Assembly (NCBI GenBank): GCA_945874855.1 | Contig: CAMCIP010000005.1 | Coordinates: 1-22,000 of the forward strand | Direction: 5' to 3' | Length of the DNA stretch: 22,000 bases | From: Brevundimonas vancanneytii | GTDB lineage: Bacteria; Pseudomonadota; Alphaproteobacteria; Caulobacterales; Caulobacteraceae | Part shown: positions 7,893 through 15,689 of the stretch, in pieces | How the letters are laid out: each line of letters begins with the position of its first letter | Position numbering within the stretch: the first letter of the stretch is position 1 | Position numbers and translations under genes: made by a program | The notes under the pieces: model-generated | Database searches by the model: none | Told to the model about the DNA's origin: nothing | What the model saw: only the letters and a program-made list of their open reading frames with translations

Positions 7893-8926
7893 TGCTGGAC
7901 GCGGCCGCCGCCTGGGCGCTGCGCCGGGTCGAGCCGGAGACGGCGCACCGGCTGGCCATCGCCGGGCTTTCGCTGATGCCCGCGCCCGCGGTCGCGCCGC
8001 CGGATCCCTTGCTGGCGACCGAGCTGGCGGGCCTGCATCTGCCCAACCCCGTGGGGCTGGCGGCCGGACTGGACAAGGACGCGCGGGCCCTTGGAGGGCT
8101 GGCGAGACTGGGCTTCGGCTTCGTCGAGGCAGGCTCGGTCACACCCCGGCCCCAGGCGGGCAACCCTCGACCGCGGCTGTTTCGCCTGCCGGAGGATCAG
8201 GCGGTCATCAACCGGATGGGGTTCAACAACGCCGGGCTGGAAGCCTTCGCCGGCCGGCTCGACCGCCGCCCCGCCGGCGTCCTGGTCGGCGCCAATCTGG
8301 GAGCCAACAAGGATTCCGAGGACCGGGCCGCCGACTATGTTGCCGGCCTGAGACGGCTGGCGGGCAAGGCGGACTGGTTCACGATCAATGTGTCCTCGCC
8401 CAACACCCCGGGTCTGCGCGCGCTGCAGGGCCGCGACGCCCTGGACGACCTGCTGGGCCGCGTCGCCGAGGCACGACCGACCGACGGGGCCCCGGTCTTC
8501 CTCAAGATCGCCCCGGATCTGACGGACGCCGAGATCGTGGAGATCGTGGGCGCCGCGCGGGCGTGGAAGCTGGATGGGCTGATCGTGTCCAACACCACGA
8601 TCGCGCGGCCCGACGACCTGCGCTCAGCCCGGGCCGCCGAGATGGGGGGCCTGTCCGGCGCGCCCCTGCGGCCGTTGGCGCGCCGTGCGCTTCAGCGGGT
8701 CGCCGAGGCCGCAGAGGGGCAGTTGGCCCTGATCGCGGCGGGCGGGATCGACTCCGGGGCCGAGGCCCTGGTGCGGATCCGGATGGGAGCCGGGGCGGTT
8801 CAGCTCTACTCTGCCCTCGTCCACCACGGCCCGGGACTGGTCCGCGCCATTCTGTCGGAACTGGCAGACCGCCTGCGCGCGGAGGGGTTCACGACGATTG
8901 CCCAGGCCGTCGGCACCCTGCGTTGA
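7892..8926 (+). CDS. pyrD: Dihydroorotate dehydrogenase, class 2 (quinone-dependent)
   Basis: PyrD oxidises dihydroorotate to orotate and passes electrons to the membrane quinone pool, the fourth step of pyrimidine synthesis. The 344-residue length and the N-terminal helical extension fit the membrane-associated class 2 enzyme. Family blocks are NPVGLAAGLDKDA (52-64), NRMGFNNAG (107-115), NLGANKDS (135-142), and NVSSPNTPGLR (166-176) carrying the class 2 catalytic serine. Near the C-terminus LKIAPDL, VSNTTI, GGLSGAPL, AAGGIDSG and VQLYSA bind FMN and substrate. The gene overlaps the DUF952 stop and is the last of the coupled string. A 68-bp spacer follows before the kinase. Confidence 0.97.
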   Translation: MLDAAAAWALRRVEPETAHRLAIAGLSLMPAPAVAPPDPLLATELAGLHLPNPVGLAAGLDKDARALGGLARLGFGFVEAGSVTPRPQAGNPRPRLFRLPEDQAVINRMGFNNAGLEAFAGRLDRRPAGVLVGANLGANKDSEDRAADYVAGLRRLAGKADWFTINVSSPNTPGLRALQGRDALDDLLGRVAEARPTDGAPVFLKIAPDLTDAEIVEIVGAARAWKLDGLIVSNTTIARPDDLRSARAAEMGGLSGAPLRPLARRALQRVAEAAEGQLALIAAGGIDSGAEALVRIRMGAGAVQLYSALVHHGPGLVRAILSELADRLRAEGFTTIAQAVGTLR

Positions 8927-8935
8927 CGGCACGTT

Positions 8936-8945
8936 AGGGGCCCCT
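8936..8945. promoter_or_regulatory. Perfect palindrome in the spacer before the hybrid kinase
   Basis: The 68-bp gap between pyrD and the kinase holds a perfect 10-bp palindrome, AGGGGCCCCT, 10 bp after the pyrD stop. Having no loop, it cannot form a terminator stem, but it could be an operator. A GAGAC-CTTC-GTCTC mini-hairpin and a strong GGGAGG ribosome site (8985-8990) follow. No convincing promoter pair could be assigned. Confidence 0.2.
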
Positions 8946-8994
8946 CTGGCATAAAGGCTGCCCGGAGACCTTCGTCTCTGTATCGGGAGGCCGG

Positions 8995-10905
8995 ATGGAC
9001 ACGACGACCGAAGCCGGCCCCTGGGCCACGGCGATCCGCCAGCGCCGCAAGGGGCTGTTGCAGCGGCTTTGCCTGGGCGCAGCCTGCGCCCTGGTGTTCA
9101 GTCCTGTCCTGTCGTGGTCGTTTGCCGTCCTTTGGGTCGGCGGCTACTTCCTGATCCAACTGCTCGATCTTCTGATCCTGGCCCCCATCAACAACGGGCG
9201 GACCGAGCACATGGGGCGGGTCCGGACGGCCGCCGCCTTCTTCATCCTGGTCGCCAATGCCGCCTATTTCGGAAGCCTGTCCGTCGCGCTGTGGCTGACG
9301 GCGGGCACCCTGGGCGGGATCTGCGCGGCCATCATGCTCTCGGCCGGGGCGATCTATGCGGTGATCAATGCGCCGAGGTCGCGGCTGGTGATGGGCCTGA
9401 CCATCATGCCGCAGTTCCTCTATCTGGCCGCCACTCCGGTGTTCCTGGCCGGCGTCGGCGCACCGATGGCCTATTGCGTGGCGGTCGGCACCGCCATCGC
9501 CGTGTTCGTCACCTACTGCCTGACGCTGTGGCGCCAGATGGAGCGGGCGCGCGAGGCCGAGAGTGCAGCGCGGCTGGAGGCCGTGCGAAGGCAGGGCCAG
9601 GCCGAGGCGGCGATGGAGAGCCGCTCGGCCTTTCTGGCCGCCGTCGGCCACGACCTGCGCACGCCGATCGGCGCCATCCTGAGCGGCGCGGTCGAACTGG
9701 AGCGCGGGGCCCACGATGCGGCGGCGCGCAGCCAGGCCCGACTGATCGCCGACGCCGGCCTGATGATGAAGGCGCTCCTGGACGACCTGCTCGACCATGC
9801 CAAGATCGAGGCCGGGCGTATGACGGTGGAGCAAAGCGACTTCGACCTGCGTGCGCTCATGGCCCAGACCCTGCGACTGTGGCAGGCACCGATCCGGGCC
9901 AAGGGGTTGAAGCTGCGCATCGAGGGCGCGGCCAGCCTGCCGCGGGGGGTACGCGGGGATCCGATGCGCCTGCGCCAGATCCTCAACAACCTGCTGTCCA
10001 ACGCGCTGAAATTCACCCAGACCGGGTCGATCACCCTGCGGCTGTCGGCCTGGGACGAGGATGCGGGCGGGCATGCCCTTCTGATCGAGGTGGCCGATAC
10101 CGGTCCGGGCATGAGCGCCGATCAGGTCGCCCGGCTGTTTACACCCTTCGACCAGACCACCGACGGCGTCAGCGCCCGGCATGGGGGCACCGGTCTCGGT
10201 CTGTCCATCAGCCGCGAACTGGTCGGTCTCATGGGGGGCCGCCTGACCGCCAGGAGCCGCCCCGGCGAGGGTGCGGCCTTCACCGTGGCCGTGGTCCTGG
10301 GTCGTGCATCGGCCACGGCGGCCCTTGCGCCGGTGAGGGACGACACGGGCCGGCTGCCCTCTGCGCGGCCGCTTGCGCCCGCTGCCGCACCGGCGGCGCA
10401 GGTCCCGGTCATGGCCGATCCCGAACGCGCCGTCGCAGCCGCTGTGTCGTCGGGGCAGGCGCCGGTCGACGCCCCCGAAGACGAGGTTGAAGAGGGCCGC
10501 GCATTGAAGGTTCTGGTCGTCGACGACCACGACATCAATCGTCGCGCGGTGCAGCTGATCCTCGCCCCGCTGGGGTGCGATGTGACCTCCGCCGAAGACG
10601 GCATGTCGGCCCTGATCGCCTGTCAGGCCGAGACGTTCGACCTGATCTTCATGGACGTGCGCATGCCGGAGCTGGACGGTCGTGAGACCACCCGGCGGCT
10701 ACGGGCCTCAGGCGGGCCGAATGCCGCCGTGCCGGTGATCGCCGTGACGGCCGACACCAGCCCGGAGGACGTCGAGGCCTGTCTGGCCGCGGGCATGAAC
10801 TACTTCGTGCCCAAGCCGATCACGCCCCAGGCCCTGCTCGGCGCGGTCCAGCATGTGCTGGCCCAGCCGGACGCGGCGGCAGAGGCCGAAGCCGCCGCCG
10901 CCTGA
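8995..10905 (+). CDS. Membrane-bound hybrid histidine kinase with receiver domain
   Basis: This 636-residue protein senses an unknown signal and autophosphorylates. The N-terminal third (about residues 21-180) has some six hydrophobic segments and no recognisable sensor domain. A charged, probably coiled-coil linker follows (about 182-212). The HisKA dimerisation domain carries the phospho-accepting H219 in VGHDLRTPIGAI. The ATPase domain shows the N box NNLLSNALKF (331-340), DTGPGM (368-373) and GGTGLGLSIS (397-406). An Ala/Pro-rich spacer (about 437-502) leads to a receiver with the acidic pair D510/D511, phospho-accepting D554 and K607. There is no HPt or output domain, so phosphate must pass to a separate HPt protein or receiver. 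The ATG at 8995 has a strong GGGAGG site 4 nt upstream. No cognate regulator is adjacent. Confidence 0.92.
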   Translation: MDTTTEAGPWATAIRQRRKGLLQRLCLGAACALVFSPVLSWSFAVLWVGGYFLIQLLDLLILAPINNGRTEHMGRVRTAAAFFILVANAAYFGSLSVALWLTAGTLGGICAAIMLSAGAIYAVINAPRSRLVMGLTIMPQFLYLAATPVFLAGVGAPMAYCVAVGTAIAVFVTYCLTLWRQMERAREAESAARLEAVRRQGQAEAAMESRSAFLAAVGHDLRTPIGAILSGAVELERGAHDAAARSQARLIADAGLMMKALLDDLLDHAKIEAGRMTVEQSDFDLRALMAQTLRLWQAPIRAKGLKLRIEGAASLPRGVRGDPMRLRQILNNLLSNALKFTQTGSITLRLSAWDEDAGGHALLIEVADTGPGMSADQVARLFTPFDQTTDGVSARHGGTGLGLSISRELVGLMGGRLTARSRPGEGAAFTVAVVLGRASATAALAPVRDDTGRLPSARPLAPAAAPAAQVPVMADPERAVAAAVSSGQAPVDAPEDEVEEGRALKVLVVDDHDINRRAVQLILAPLGCDVTSAEDGMSALIACQAETFDLIFMDVRMPELDGRETTRRLRASGGPNAAVPVIAVTADTSPEDVEACLAAGMNYFVPKPITPQALLGAVQHVLAQPDAAAEAEAAAA

Positions 10906-10921
10906 CCCGTCGCGACGCCCG

Positions 10922-11407
10922 TCAGAGCTGGGCGATCAGACGCTCGGCCGAGGAGACGTCGAAGGCGCCGGGCTCATCCACATTCAGCTGTTCGACCACG
11001 CCGTCTCGCACCAGCATGGCATAGCGGAGCGAGCGCTCGCCCAGCCCGGCCATGCGGGCGTCCAGGACCAGGCCCAGCGCCCGCGTCAGGTCGCCATTGC
11101 CGTCGGCCAGCATGACGATCTGATCGGGACCGACGCCCTGGCTGTCGCCCCAGGCGCCCATGACGAAGGCGTCGTTCACCGAGAGACAGGCCACGGCGTC
11201 CACGCCCCTGGCCTTGAAGTCTTCCAGATGGGCCTTGAAGCCCGGCAGGTGTGCGGCGGAGCAGGTCGGGGTGAAGGCGCCGGGCACGGCGAACAGGGCG
11301 ACCGTGCGGCCGCCGAAGAAGTCGTCGGTGGAGACGGGGCGCGGCCCTTCCGCCGTGGCCTGGGCCAGCCTGGTCGAGGGGATGCGGTCGCCGATCTGAA
11401 TGGTCAC
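10922..11407 (-). CDS. Prx5-type peroxiredoxin
   Basis: This 161-residue thiol peroxidase reduces hydrogen and organic peroxides. The peroxidatic cysteine is C49 in the motif VPGAFTPTCSAAHLPGF (41-57), and C74 in ACLSVND lies in the conserved second strand. The motif and compact length place it in the AhpE/Prx5-like group rather than 2-Cys AhpC. A GTG start at 11407 is chosen because GGAG lies 8 nt upstream and because family members start close to the TIQIGD segment. An in-frame start at 11491 would add 28 residues lacking family character and would run into the yqgE promoter region. It ends 16 bp from the kinase stop (convergent) and is divergent from yqgE. Confidence 0.88.
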   Translation of the reverse strand: MTIQIGDRIPSTRLAQATAEGPRPVSTDDFFGGRTVALFAVPGAFTPTCSAAHLPGFKAHLEDFKARGVDAVACLSVNDAFVMGAWGDSQGVGPDQIVMLADGNGDLTRALGLVLDARMAGLGERSLRYAMLVRDGVVEQLNVDEPGAFDVSSAERLIAQL

Positions 11408-11482
11408 GCGGAAGTCTCCTTGGACGGGGGGGATGGCCGCCACATAGGCCCTGCGATCGCGTCCGCCAAGGCGCAGCGGTGC

Positions 11483-11513
11483 TTGCGTCAAACCGCCCGG
11501 GCGCCGATGATAC
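11483..11513 (+). promoter_or_regulatory. Candidate promoter for a leaderless yqgE transcript
   Basis: In the 110-bp divergent spacer, TTGCGT (11483-11488) and GATGAT (11506-11511) are 17 bp apart. A start of transcription 7 bp after the second box would fall at the yqgE ATG (11518). No Shine-Dalgarno sequence precedes that ATG, and leaderless mRNAs are common in Caulobacter. The boxes are weak matches and this is a guess from spacing. Confidence 0.25.
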
Positions 11514-11517
11514 CCCC

Positions 11518-12090
11518 ATGGACGGCCCCTCCCCCCTGACCGGCCGCTTGCTGGTGGCCATGCCCGGCATCGAGGACCCGCGCTTCGAGCACGCGGTCAT
11601 TCTGGTCTGTTCGCACGGACCCGACCACGCCATGGGGGTGAGGCTGGACGCCCAGGCGTCGGGGGTTTCCCTGGCGACGGTGCTCGACCGGCTGGATCTT
11701 CCCCCCGCCGAGGCTGGCGGCGAGCGGCCCGTCATGGTCGGCGGTCCGGTGGAGCGAGAGCGGGGCTTTGTCGTCCATACCGATGACTGGCTCTCCCACG
11801 GCTCCAGCCTGCCGTTCGGCGAGGGGCTGGCCCTGACGGGCACGCGCGACGCCCTGGTCGCCATGGCCGATCCGGTGAGCGGGCCGCGCCGCGCCCTGCT
11901 GGCACTCGGCTATGCCGGTTGGGGCGAGGGCCAGCTCGAGTCCGAACTGGCCGACAACGTCTGGCTGGTCGCCGAGGCGGAGATCGACGTGATTTTCGAC
12001 CTGGATCACGCGTCCAAATGGGCCCGCGCCCTGCGCACCGTCGGCGTCGACGAGGCCGGGGCCCTGTCTGGACAGAGCGGGCGGGCCTGA
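11518..12090 (+). CDS. yqgE: YqgE/AlgH family (UPF0301) protein
   Basis: This 190-residue protein belongs to UPF0301, whose molecular role is unsettled despite the name AlgH from a Pseudomonas alginate screen. The family pattern is clear: LTGRLLVAMPGIEDPRFEHAV near the start, then VILVCSHGPDHAMGV, the VMVGGPVERERGFVVH block, and LALGYAGWGEGQLESEL in the C-terminal half. The ATG at 11518 puts the first conserved strand at the usual position; an upstream GTG at 11479 would add 13 residues with no support. It converges on pdeA with only 10 bp between the stops, and starts divergently from the peroxiredoxin. Function unknown. Confidence 0.93.
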   Translation: MDGPSPLTGRLLVAMPGIEDPRFEHAVILVCSHGPDHAMGVRLDAQASGVSLATVLDRLDLPPAEAGGERPVMVGGPVERERGFVVHTDDWLSHGSSLPFGEGLALTGTRDALVAMADPVSGPRRALLALGYAGWGEGQLESELADNVWLVAEAEIDVIFDLDHASKWARALRTVGVDEAGALSGQSGRA

Positions 12091-12100
12091 GCTCGCGCCT

Positions 12101-13768
12101 TCAGCCCGAGCGGGCCTTGATCGGCGCGGCACCGTCGGCGACGGACTCGTTCAGATAGACCTCGGCCTCCTGCGCGGGCAGGGCGGGGGCGTAGCCGAAA
12201 CCCTGACCATAGTGGCACTGGGCGTCGATCAGGCGGCGCGCCAGACCGGCGTTTTCCACGCCCTCGGCCACCACCTCGAGCGACAGGTCGCGGCCCAGAT
12301 TGACCACCGATTTGACGATCTTGGCCGAGCCCTCGTCCTTGTCCATGGTCAGAACGAAGTAGCGGTCGATCTTGAGGGTGTCGAACGGCAGCTTGGCCAG
12401 CCAGGTCAGCGACGAGAAGCCGGTGCCGAAGTCGTCCAGCGCCAACGAGGCGCCCGCCGCCTTGAGCCGTGTCAGGACCTCGGCGGCGCGGGTGGTGTCG
12501 CGCATGATGTCGCCCTCGGTCACCTCCAGCTTCAGCGCTCCACGCGGCAGGCCGGCCTCGGCGATCACCCGGGCGACGTCCTCCACCAGATTGGGCCGTT
12601 CGATCTCCGCGACCGAAAGGTTGACGCTGCAGAACAGGTTGCCGGCGTGGGGGTGCCGATGAAGCCACTCGGCCAGCTGGCGCGAGGCCTGGGTCATCAT
12701 CATCAGGCCCAGGTCATTCATCAGGCCCATCTCGTCGGCCAGGGTCAGGAACTCGTCCGGCGGCACCAGACCGCGCTTGGGATGGCGCCAGCGCGCCAGG
12801 GCCTCGAAGCCGGCGACGGCCCCGGTCGCGAGGTTGACGATCGGCTGGTAGAAGGGCTCGATCTCGCCGCGGAGGAAGGCGTTCCTGAGGTCGGCTTCCA
12901 GCGCCAGCCGGGACAGGCTGTCGCTTTCCAGCGCGCGGCCATAGGCGGCGGCGCCGCCGCGTCCCGCAGACTTGGCCTGTTCGACCGCCAGCTCGACCCG
13001 GCGCAACAACTCGGCCGCGTCCGGCGCGTCCGGCCCGCCTTCGGCGGTCACTGCCCCGATCGAGACCGTGGGATAGATGTCGAACCCGGCGACCCGCAGC
13101 GGTTGTTCCAGCGCCTCGCGCAGGCGCTCCGACGGCCGCGTCAGGGCGCCGGAGGCGATGATGGCGAACTCGTCCTCGCCGATTCGGGCGGGGCAGGCGC
13201 CCGGCGGAAAGGCTCCGGCCAGCCGGGACCCCAGGGCGGACAGAACCATGTCGGCCCGCTCATGGCCGAGGGCCTCGTTCAGCCGGCGCAGGCGGTCGAC
13301 GTCGGCGACGACGATCTCCACCGGGCCCGGCCGCGCCAGCACCTCGCCGACCCGGGTCACGAAGGCGCGCCGGTCCAGGAGGCCGGTCAGGGCGTCCCGG
13401 TCCGACCCGGCGAACTTGGCCTCGGGGGCCGCCAGGCCCGCCGCGCGCAGGCCGTCTTCAAGCCAGACGCCGCGCCACAGAACCAGGCGCCCGTCGCGCA
13501 TGCGGATGCGCAGGGCCACCTCGAATCCTTCATCATGCGGCTTCAGCAGGCCCTCGGCGATGGCCCGGTCCTGGGGCAGGGTCAGGGCAACGAAGGCCGC
13601 CCCCGAACACTCCGGGGCCAGATCCGCCAGACCCAGGGATCGGGTTGCGCCGGTGAACCTCAGCCTGTCGGTCGCAGGCGTCCACTCCCAGAGCGCGGCA
13701 TCAGCCCCGGCCAGGGCCTCGATCGCCGTGGTCGCGTCCCACGCGAGCGCTCTGGACCGTGTCTGCAC
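12101..13768 (-). CDS. pdeA: PdeA-like cyclic di-GMP phosphodiesterase (PAS-GEDEF-EAL)
   Basis: This 555-residue protein resembles Caulobacter crescentus PdeA (CC3396), which hydrolyses c-di-GMP, is activated by GTP bound to a degenerate cyclase domain, and is degraded by ClpXP with CpdR. An N-terminal PAS-like domain spans about residues 12-112. The GGDEF domain follows, but its active motif reads GEDEF (197-201) and there is no RxxD inhibitory site just before it, so cyclase activity is unlikely. The EAL domain looks intact: E322 in EAL, N383, E415, the D445-D446 pair in DDFGTGFSS, K466, E502 and Q522. Export signals are absent. It starts at GTG 13768, 19 bp after the acetyltransferase stop, with GGGAG about 10-12 nt upstream, and is the last gene of the minus-strand run. 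Homology to PdeA is strong; CpdR/ClpXP control is inferred. Confidence 0.85.
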   Translation of the reverse strand: MQTRSRALAWDATTAIEALAGADAALWEWTPATDRLRFTGATRSLGLADLAPECSGAAFVALTLPQDRAIAEGLLKPHDEGFEVALRIRMRDGRLVLWRGVWLEDGLRAAGLAAPEAKFAGSDRDALTGLLDRRAFVTRVGEVLARPGPVEIVVADVDRLRRLNEALGHERADMVLSALGSRLAGAFPPGACPARIGEDEFAIIASGALTRPSERLREALEQPLRVAGFDIYPTVSIGAVTAEGGPDAPDAAELLRRVELAVEQAKSAGRGGAAAYGRALESDSLSRLALEADLRNAFLRGEIEPFYQPIVNLATGAVAGFEALARWRHPKRGLVPPDEFLTLADEMGLMNDLGLMMMTQASRQLAEWLHRHPHAGNLFCSVNLSVAEIERPNLVEDVARVIAEAGLPRGALKLEVTEGDIMRDTTRAAEVLTRLKAAGASLALDDFGTGFSSLTWLAKLPFDTLKIDRYFVLTMDKDEGSAKIVKSVVNLGRDLSLEVVAEGVENAGLARRLIDAQCHYGQGFGYAPALPAQEAEVYLNESVADGAAPIKARSG

Positions 13769-13787
13769 GCGCCTCGGCGCTCCCTGG

Positions 13788-14381
13788 TCACGTCGTGTCG
13801 GCAGTCGAAACGGGACTGTCGTTGATCCGGCCGAACAGAAGATGATCTGCCCACGCGCCGTTAATTTTGAGATAAGCCCGCGCCCGACCCTCTGCCTCGA
13901 AGCCCGCCTTTTCCAGCACCCGCCGCGACGCCCGGTTGGCTGGAAGACAGGCTGCCTCGACCCGGTGCAACCTCAGTTCGGAGAAGGCGAAGTCGACCAT
14001 GGCACGCACGGCCGCCGTGGCCAGGCCGCGTCCGGCGTGGGCCTGGGCGATCCAGTAGCCCAGGGTGCCCGTCTCGGCCACGCCGCGCCGGACGTTGGAC
14101 AGGGTGATGGCCCCCACCAGATGCCCGTCGGCGAAGGCGAACAGGGGCCAGGCCGTGCCCTGCTCCATCTCGCGGCCATAGATGGCCAGCCGGCGGCGGA
14201 AGGCCGCGCGGCTCAGGTCGTCCTCGGGCCAGGTCGGCTCCCACGGCGTCAGATAGGGGCGCGAGGCCAGGCGCAGGGCGGCCCAGTCTGTGTGGTCCGA
14301 CGCGCGCGGCGGCCGCAGGGTTACCCCTTGCCCGTGGACCGAAGGCCCCGTCCGCTCACCGATCCATTCCAGCAGCGCCAT
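13788..14381 (-). CDS. GNAT acetyltransferase of the RimJ/RimL type
   Basis: This 197-residue protein is a GNAT-fold N-acetyltransferase using acetyl-CoA. The family's N-terminal strand TLRPPRASDHTDW is at 21-33, the acceptor-side TWPEDDL follows, and the acetyl-CoA pyrophosphate loop HAGRGLA (115-121) precedes a long helix. The closing blocks are LRLHRVEAACLPANRASRRVLEKAGF (in two parts) and the terminal EGRARAYLKINGAWADHLLF. These are typical of RimJ/RimL-type enzymes that acetylate ribosomal protein N-termini or other amines. The exact acceptor cannot be read from sequence. It starts 39 bp after the M16 peptidase stop and ends 19 bp before pdeA, so it is likely co-transcribed with both. 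Confidence 0.88.
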   Translation of the reverse strand: MALLEWIGERTGPSVHGQGVTLRPPRASDHTDWAALRLASRPYLTPWEPTWPEDDLSRAAFRRRLAIYGREMEQGTAWPLFAFADGHLVGAITLSNVRRGVAETGTLGYWIAQAHAGRGLATAAVRAMVDFAFSELRLHRVEAACLPANRASRRVLEKAGFEAEGRARAYLKINGAWADHLLFGRINDSPVSTADTT

Positions 14382-14420
14382 GAGGCAGGCTAGCGCGCCG
14401 CAGAACGAAACGACAGGGGG

Positions 14421-15689
14421 TCAGCCCCGGAGACGATCGGGGAAGACGCGACCGGCCCCGTGCGACCGCTTCGGCCCCAGAACGGCGCTCGCCGCGCGGC
14501 CGGTGGCCAGGGCCTCGGCAGCGGCGGCCCGCACCGTGTCGATGGTCTGGTCCCGGATGCGCGCCACCGACACCTCGGTCGGGATCGGCGCGCCGAACAG
14601 CAGGGTCTGGGCTGCCGCGCGCCCGGCGCGCGAGGTGGGGCTTTCGTCCGACATCAACACGCCGGCCGCCTGGACCGCCTGGGCCCGCGCCAGCTCCCGG
14701 GGCGTCGGGCCCCGCTCGGCGAGGTCCCGCAGTTCCTGTGCGCAGACGGCGGCAAGGGCCTCGGCCCGATCGGGGGCGCAGCCGGCGTAGATGCCGATCA
14801 GGCCGACCTCGGCATAGGCGTCGAAATAGGCGTCGATCGCATAGGCCAGGCCCAGCTCCTCGCGCGCGCTCTGGAACAGGCGCGAGGCCATGCCGCCGCC
14901 GAGGATCTCGGCCAGCAGACGGGTGGCGGGATAGCGGGGGTCGCGCGTGCCGCAGGCGGGCACCAGAAAGACCAGATTGGCCTGTTCGATGTGCCGGCTC
15001 AGTACGGCCTGCCCGCCCTCGAATCTCGCAGGTGCGGGCGGGGACACGCTTTCGCCTGCGGGCGCGTCGCCGAACCGGGTCTCGACCGCCGCCGTCAACC
15101 AGTCCGGATCGACCGCGCCGGAGACCGCCACCACCATCCGCTCGGGCGCATAGAGACCGCGCCGCCAGTCCCCTATGCCGTCGCGGCCGACGGGGGCCAG
15201 GGCCTCGACCGAACCCAGAATGGGCCGCCCCAGGGGCTGGTCGGGAAAGGCCATGGCCTGGGCCATCTCGAACACATGGTCGTCGGGCGTGTCGAAGGCC
15301 TCGGCGATCTCCTGGGCCACCACATCCTTTTCGCGCTCGATCTCGACGGGATCCAGGGTCGGGCGCAGGACCAGATCGGCCGTGACCTGCAGCGCCATGT
15401 CCAGCGAGGCGGCCAGCCCGCGCACCTCGAAACTGGTCCGCTCGTGGCCGGTGGCGGCGTTGACCGAGCCGCCTTCGCGCTCGACCCGCTCCACGATCTC
15501 GCGGGCGTCCATGTCGCCGGCGCCCTTGAACACCAGATGCTCGAGGAAGTGCGACCAGCCGGCGCGCCGCGCGTCCTCCCAGCGCGAGCCACCGTCGACC
15601 GTCACCGACAGGGCGAAGGTCTTCAGACCCGGCATGGGGTCGGCGACCACGCGCACGCCGTTCGACAGGGTCGTGACCAGGGCGGTCAT
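14421..15689 (-). CDS. M16 family zinc peptidase (processing-peptidase-like)
   Basis: This 422-residue protein is a zinc metalloprotease of the M16 (inverzincin) family, similar to mitochondrial processing peptidase beta and Bacillus YmxG. The inverted zinc motif HFLEH is H47-E50-H51, with the distal ligand E127 in AQEIAE, so the site is complete. Two M16 half-domains are present: an active N-terminal one, then a C-terminal one with YATR-type LLAEILGGGMASRLFQ and the conserved ELGLAYAIDAYFD. There is no signal peptide, suggesting a cytoplasmic location. The start at ATG 15689 overlaps the SURF1 stop by 4 bp (ATGA), which favours it over an upstream in-frame start at 15719 inside SURF1. Its substrate is unknown; it may be unrelated to oxidase assembly. 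Confidence 0.92.
   Translation of the reverse strand: MTALVTTLSNGVRVVADPMPGLKTFALSVTVDGGSRWEDARRAGWSHFLEHLVFKGAGDMDAREIVERVEREGGSVNAATGHERTSFEVRGLAASLDMALQVTADLVLRPTLDPVEIEREKDVVAQEIAEAFDTPDDHVFEMAQAMAFPDQPLGRPILGSVEALAPVGRDGIGDWRRGLYAPERMVVAVSGAVDPDWLTAAVETRFGDAPAGESVSPPAPARFEGGQAVLSRHIEQANLVFLVPACGTRDPRYPATRLLAEILGGGMASRLFQSAREELGLAYAIDAYFDAYAEVGLIGIYAGCAPDRAEALAAVCAQELRDLAERGPTPRELARAQAVQAAGVLMSDESPTSRAGRAAAQTLLFGAPIPTEVSVARIRDQTIDTVRAAAAEALATGRAASAVLGPKRSHGAGRVFPDRLRG

Noticed and set aside
8806..10530. 574-codon minus-strand frame opposite the hybrid kinase
   Set aside because: It is a shadow of the kinase gene, whose domains are all recognisable; the antisense translation has no domain and is rich in Arg, Gln and His.
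10906..10921. Bidirectional terminator between the kinase and the peroxiredoxin
   Set aside because: Only 16 bp separate the stops and there is no stem followed by a T-run in either direction.
11408..11491. 28-residue N-terminal extension of the peroxiredoxin
   Set aside because: The GTG at 11407 has a good GGAG site and gives the usual family length; the extension would consume the divergent promoter region.
12212..13825. 537-codon plus-strand frame opposite pdeA
   Set aside because: pdeA is clearly the real gene. The opposite frame has low-complexity Gln/Arg/Gly composition and no motif.
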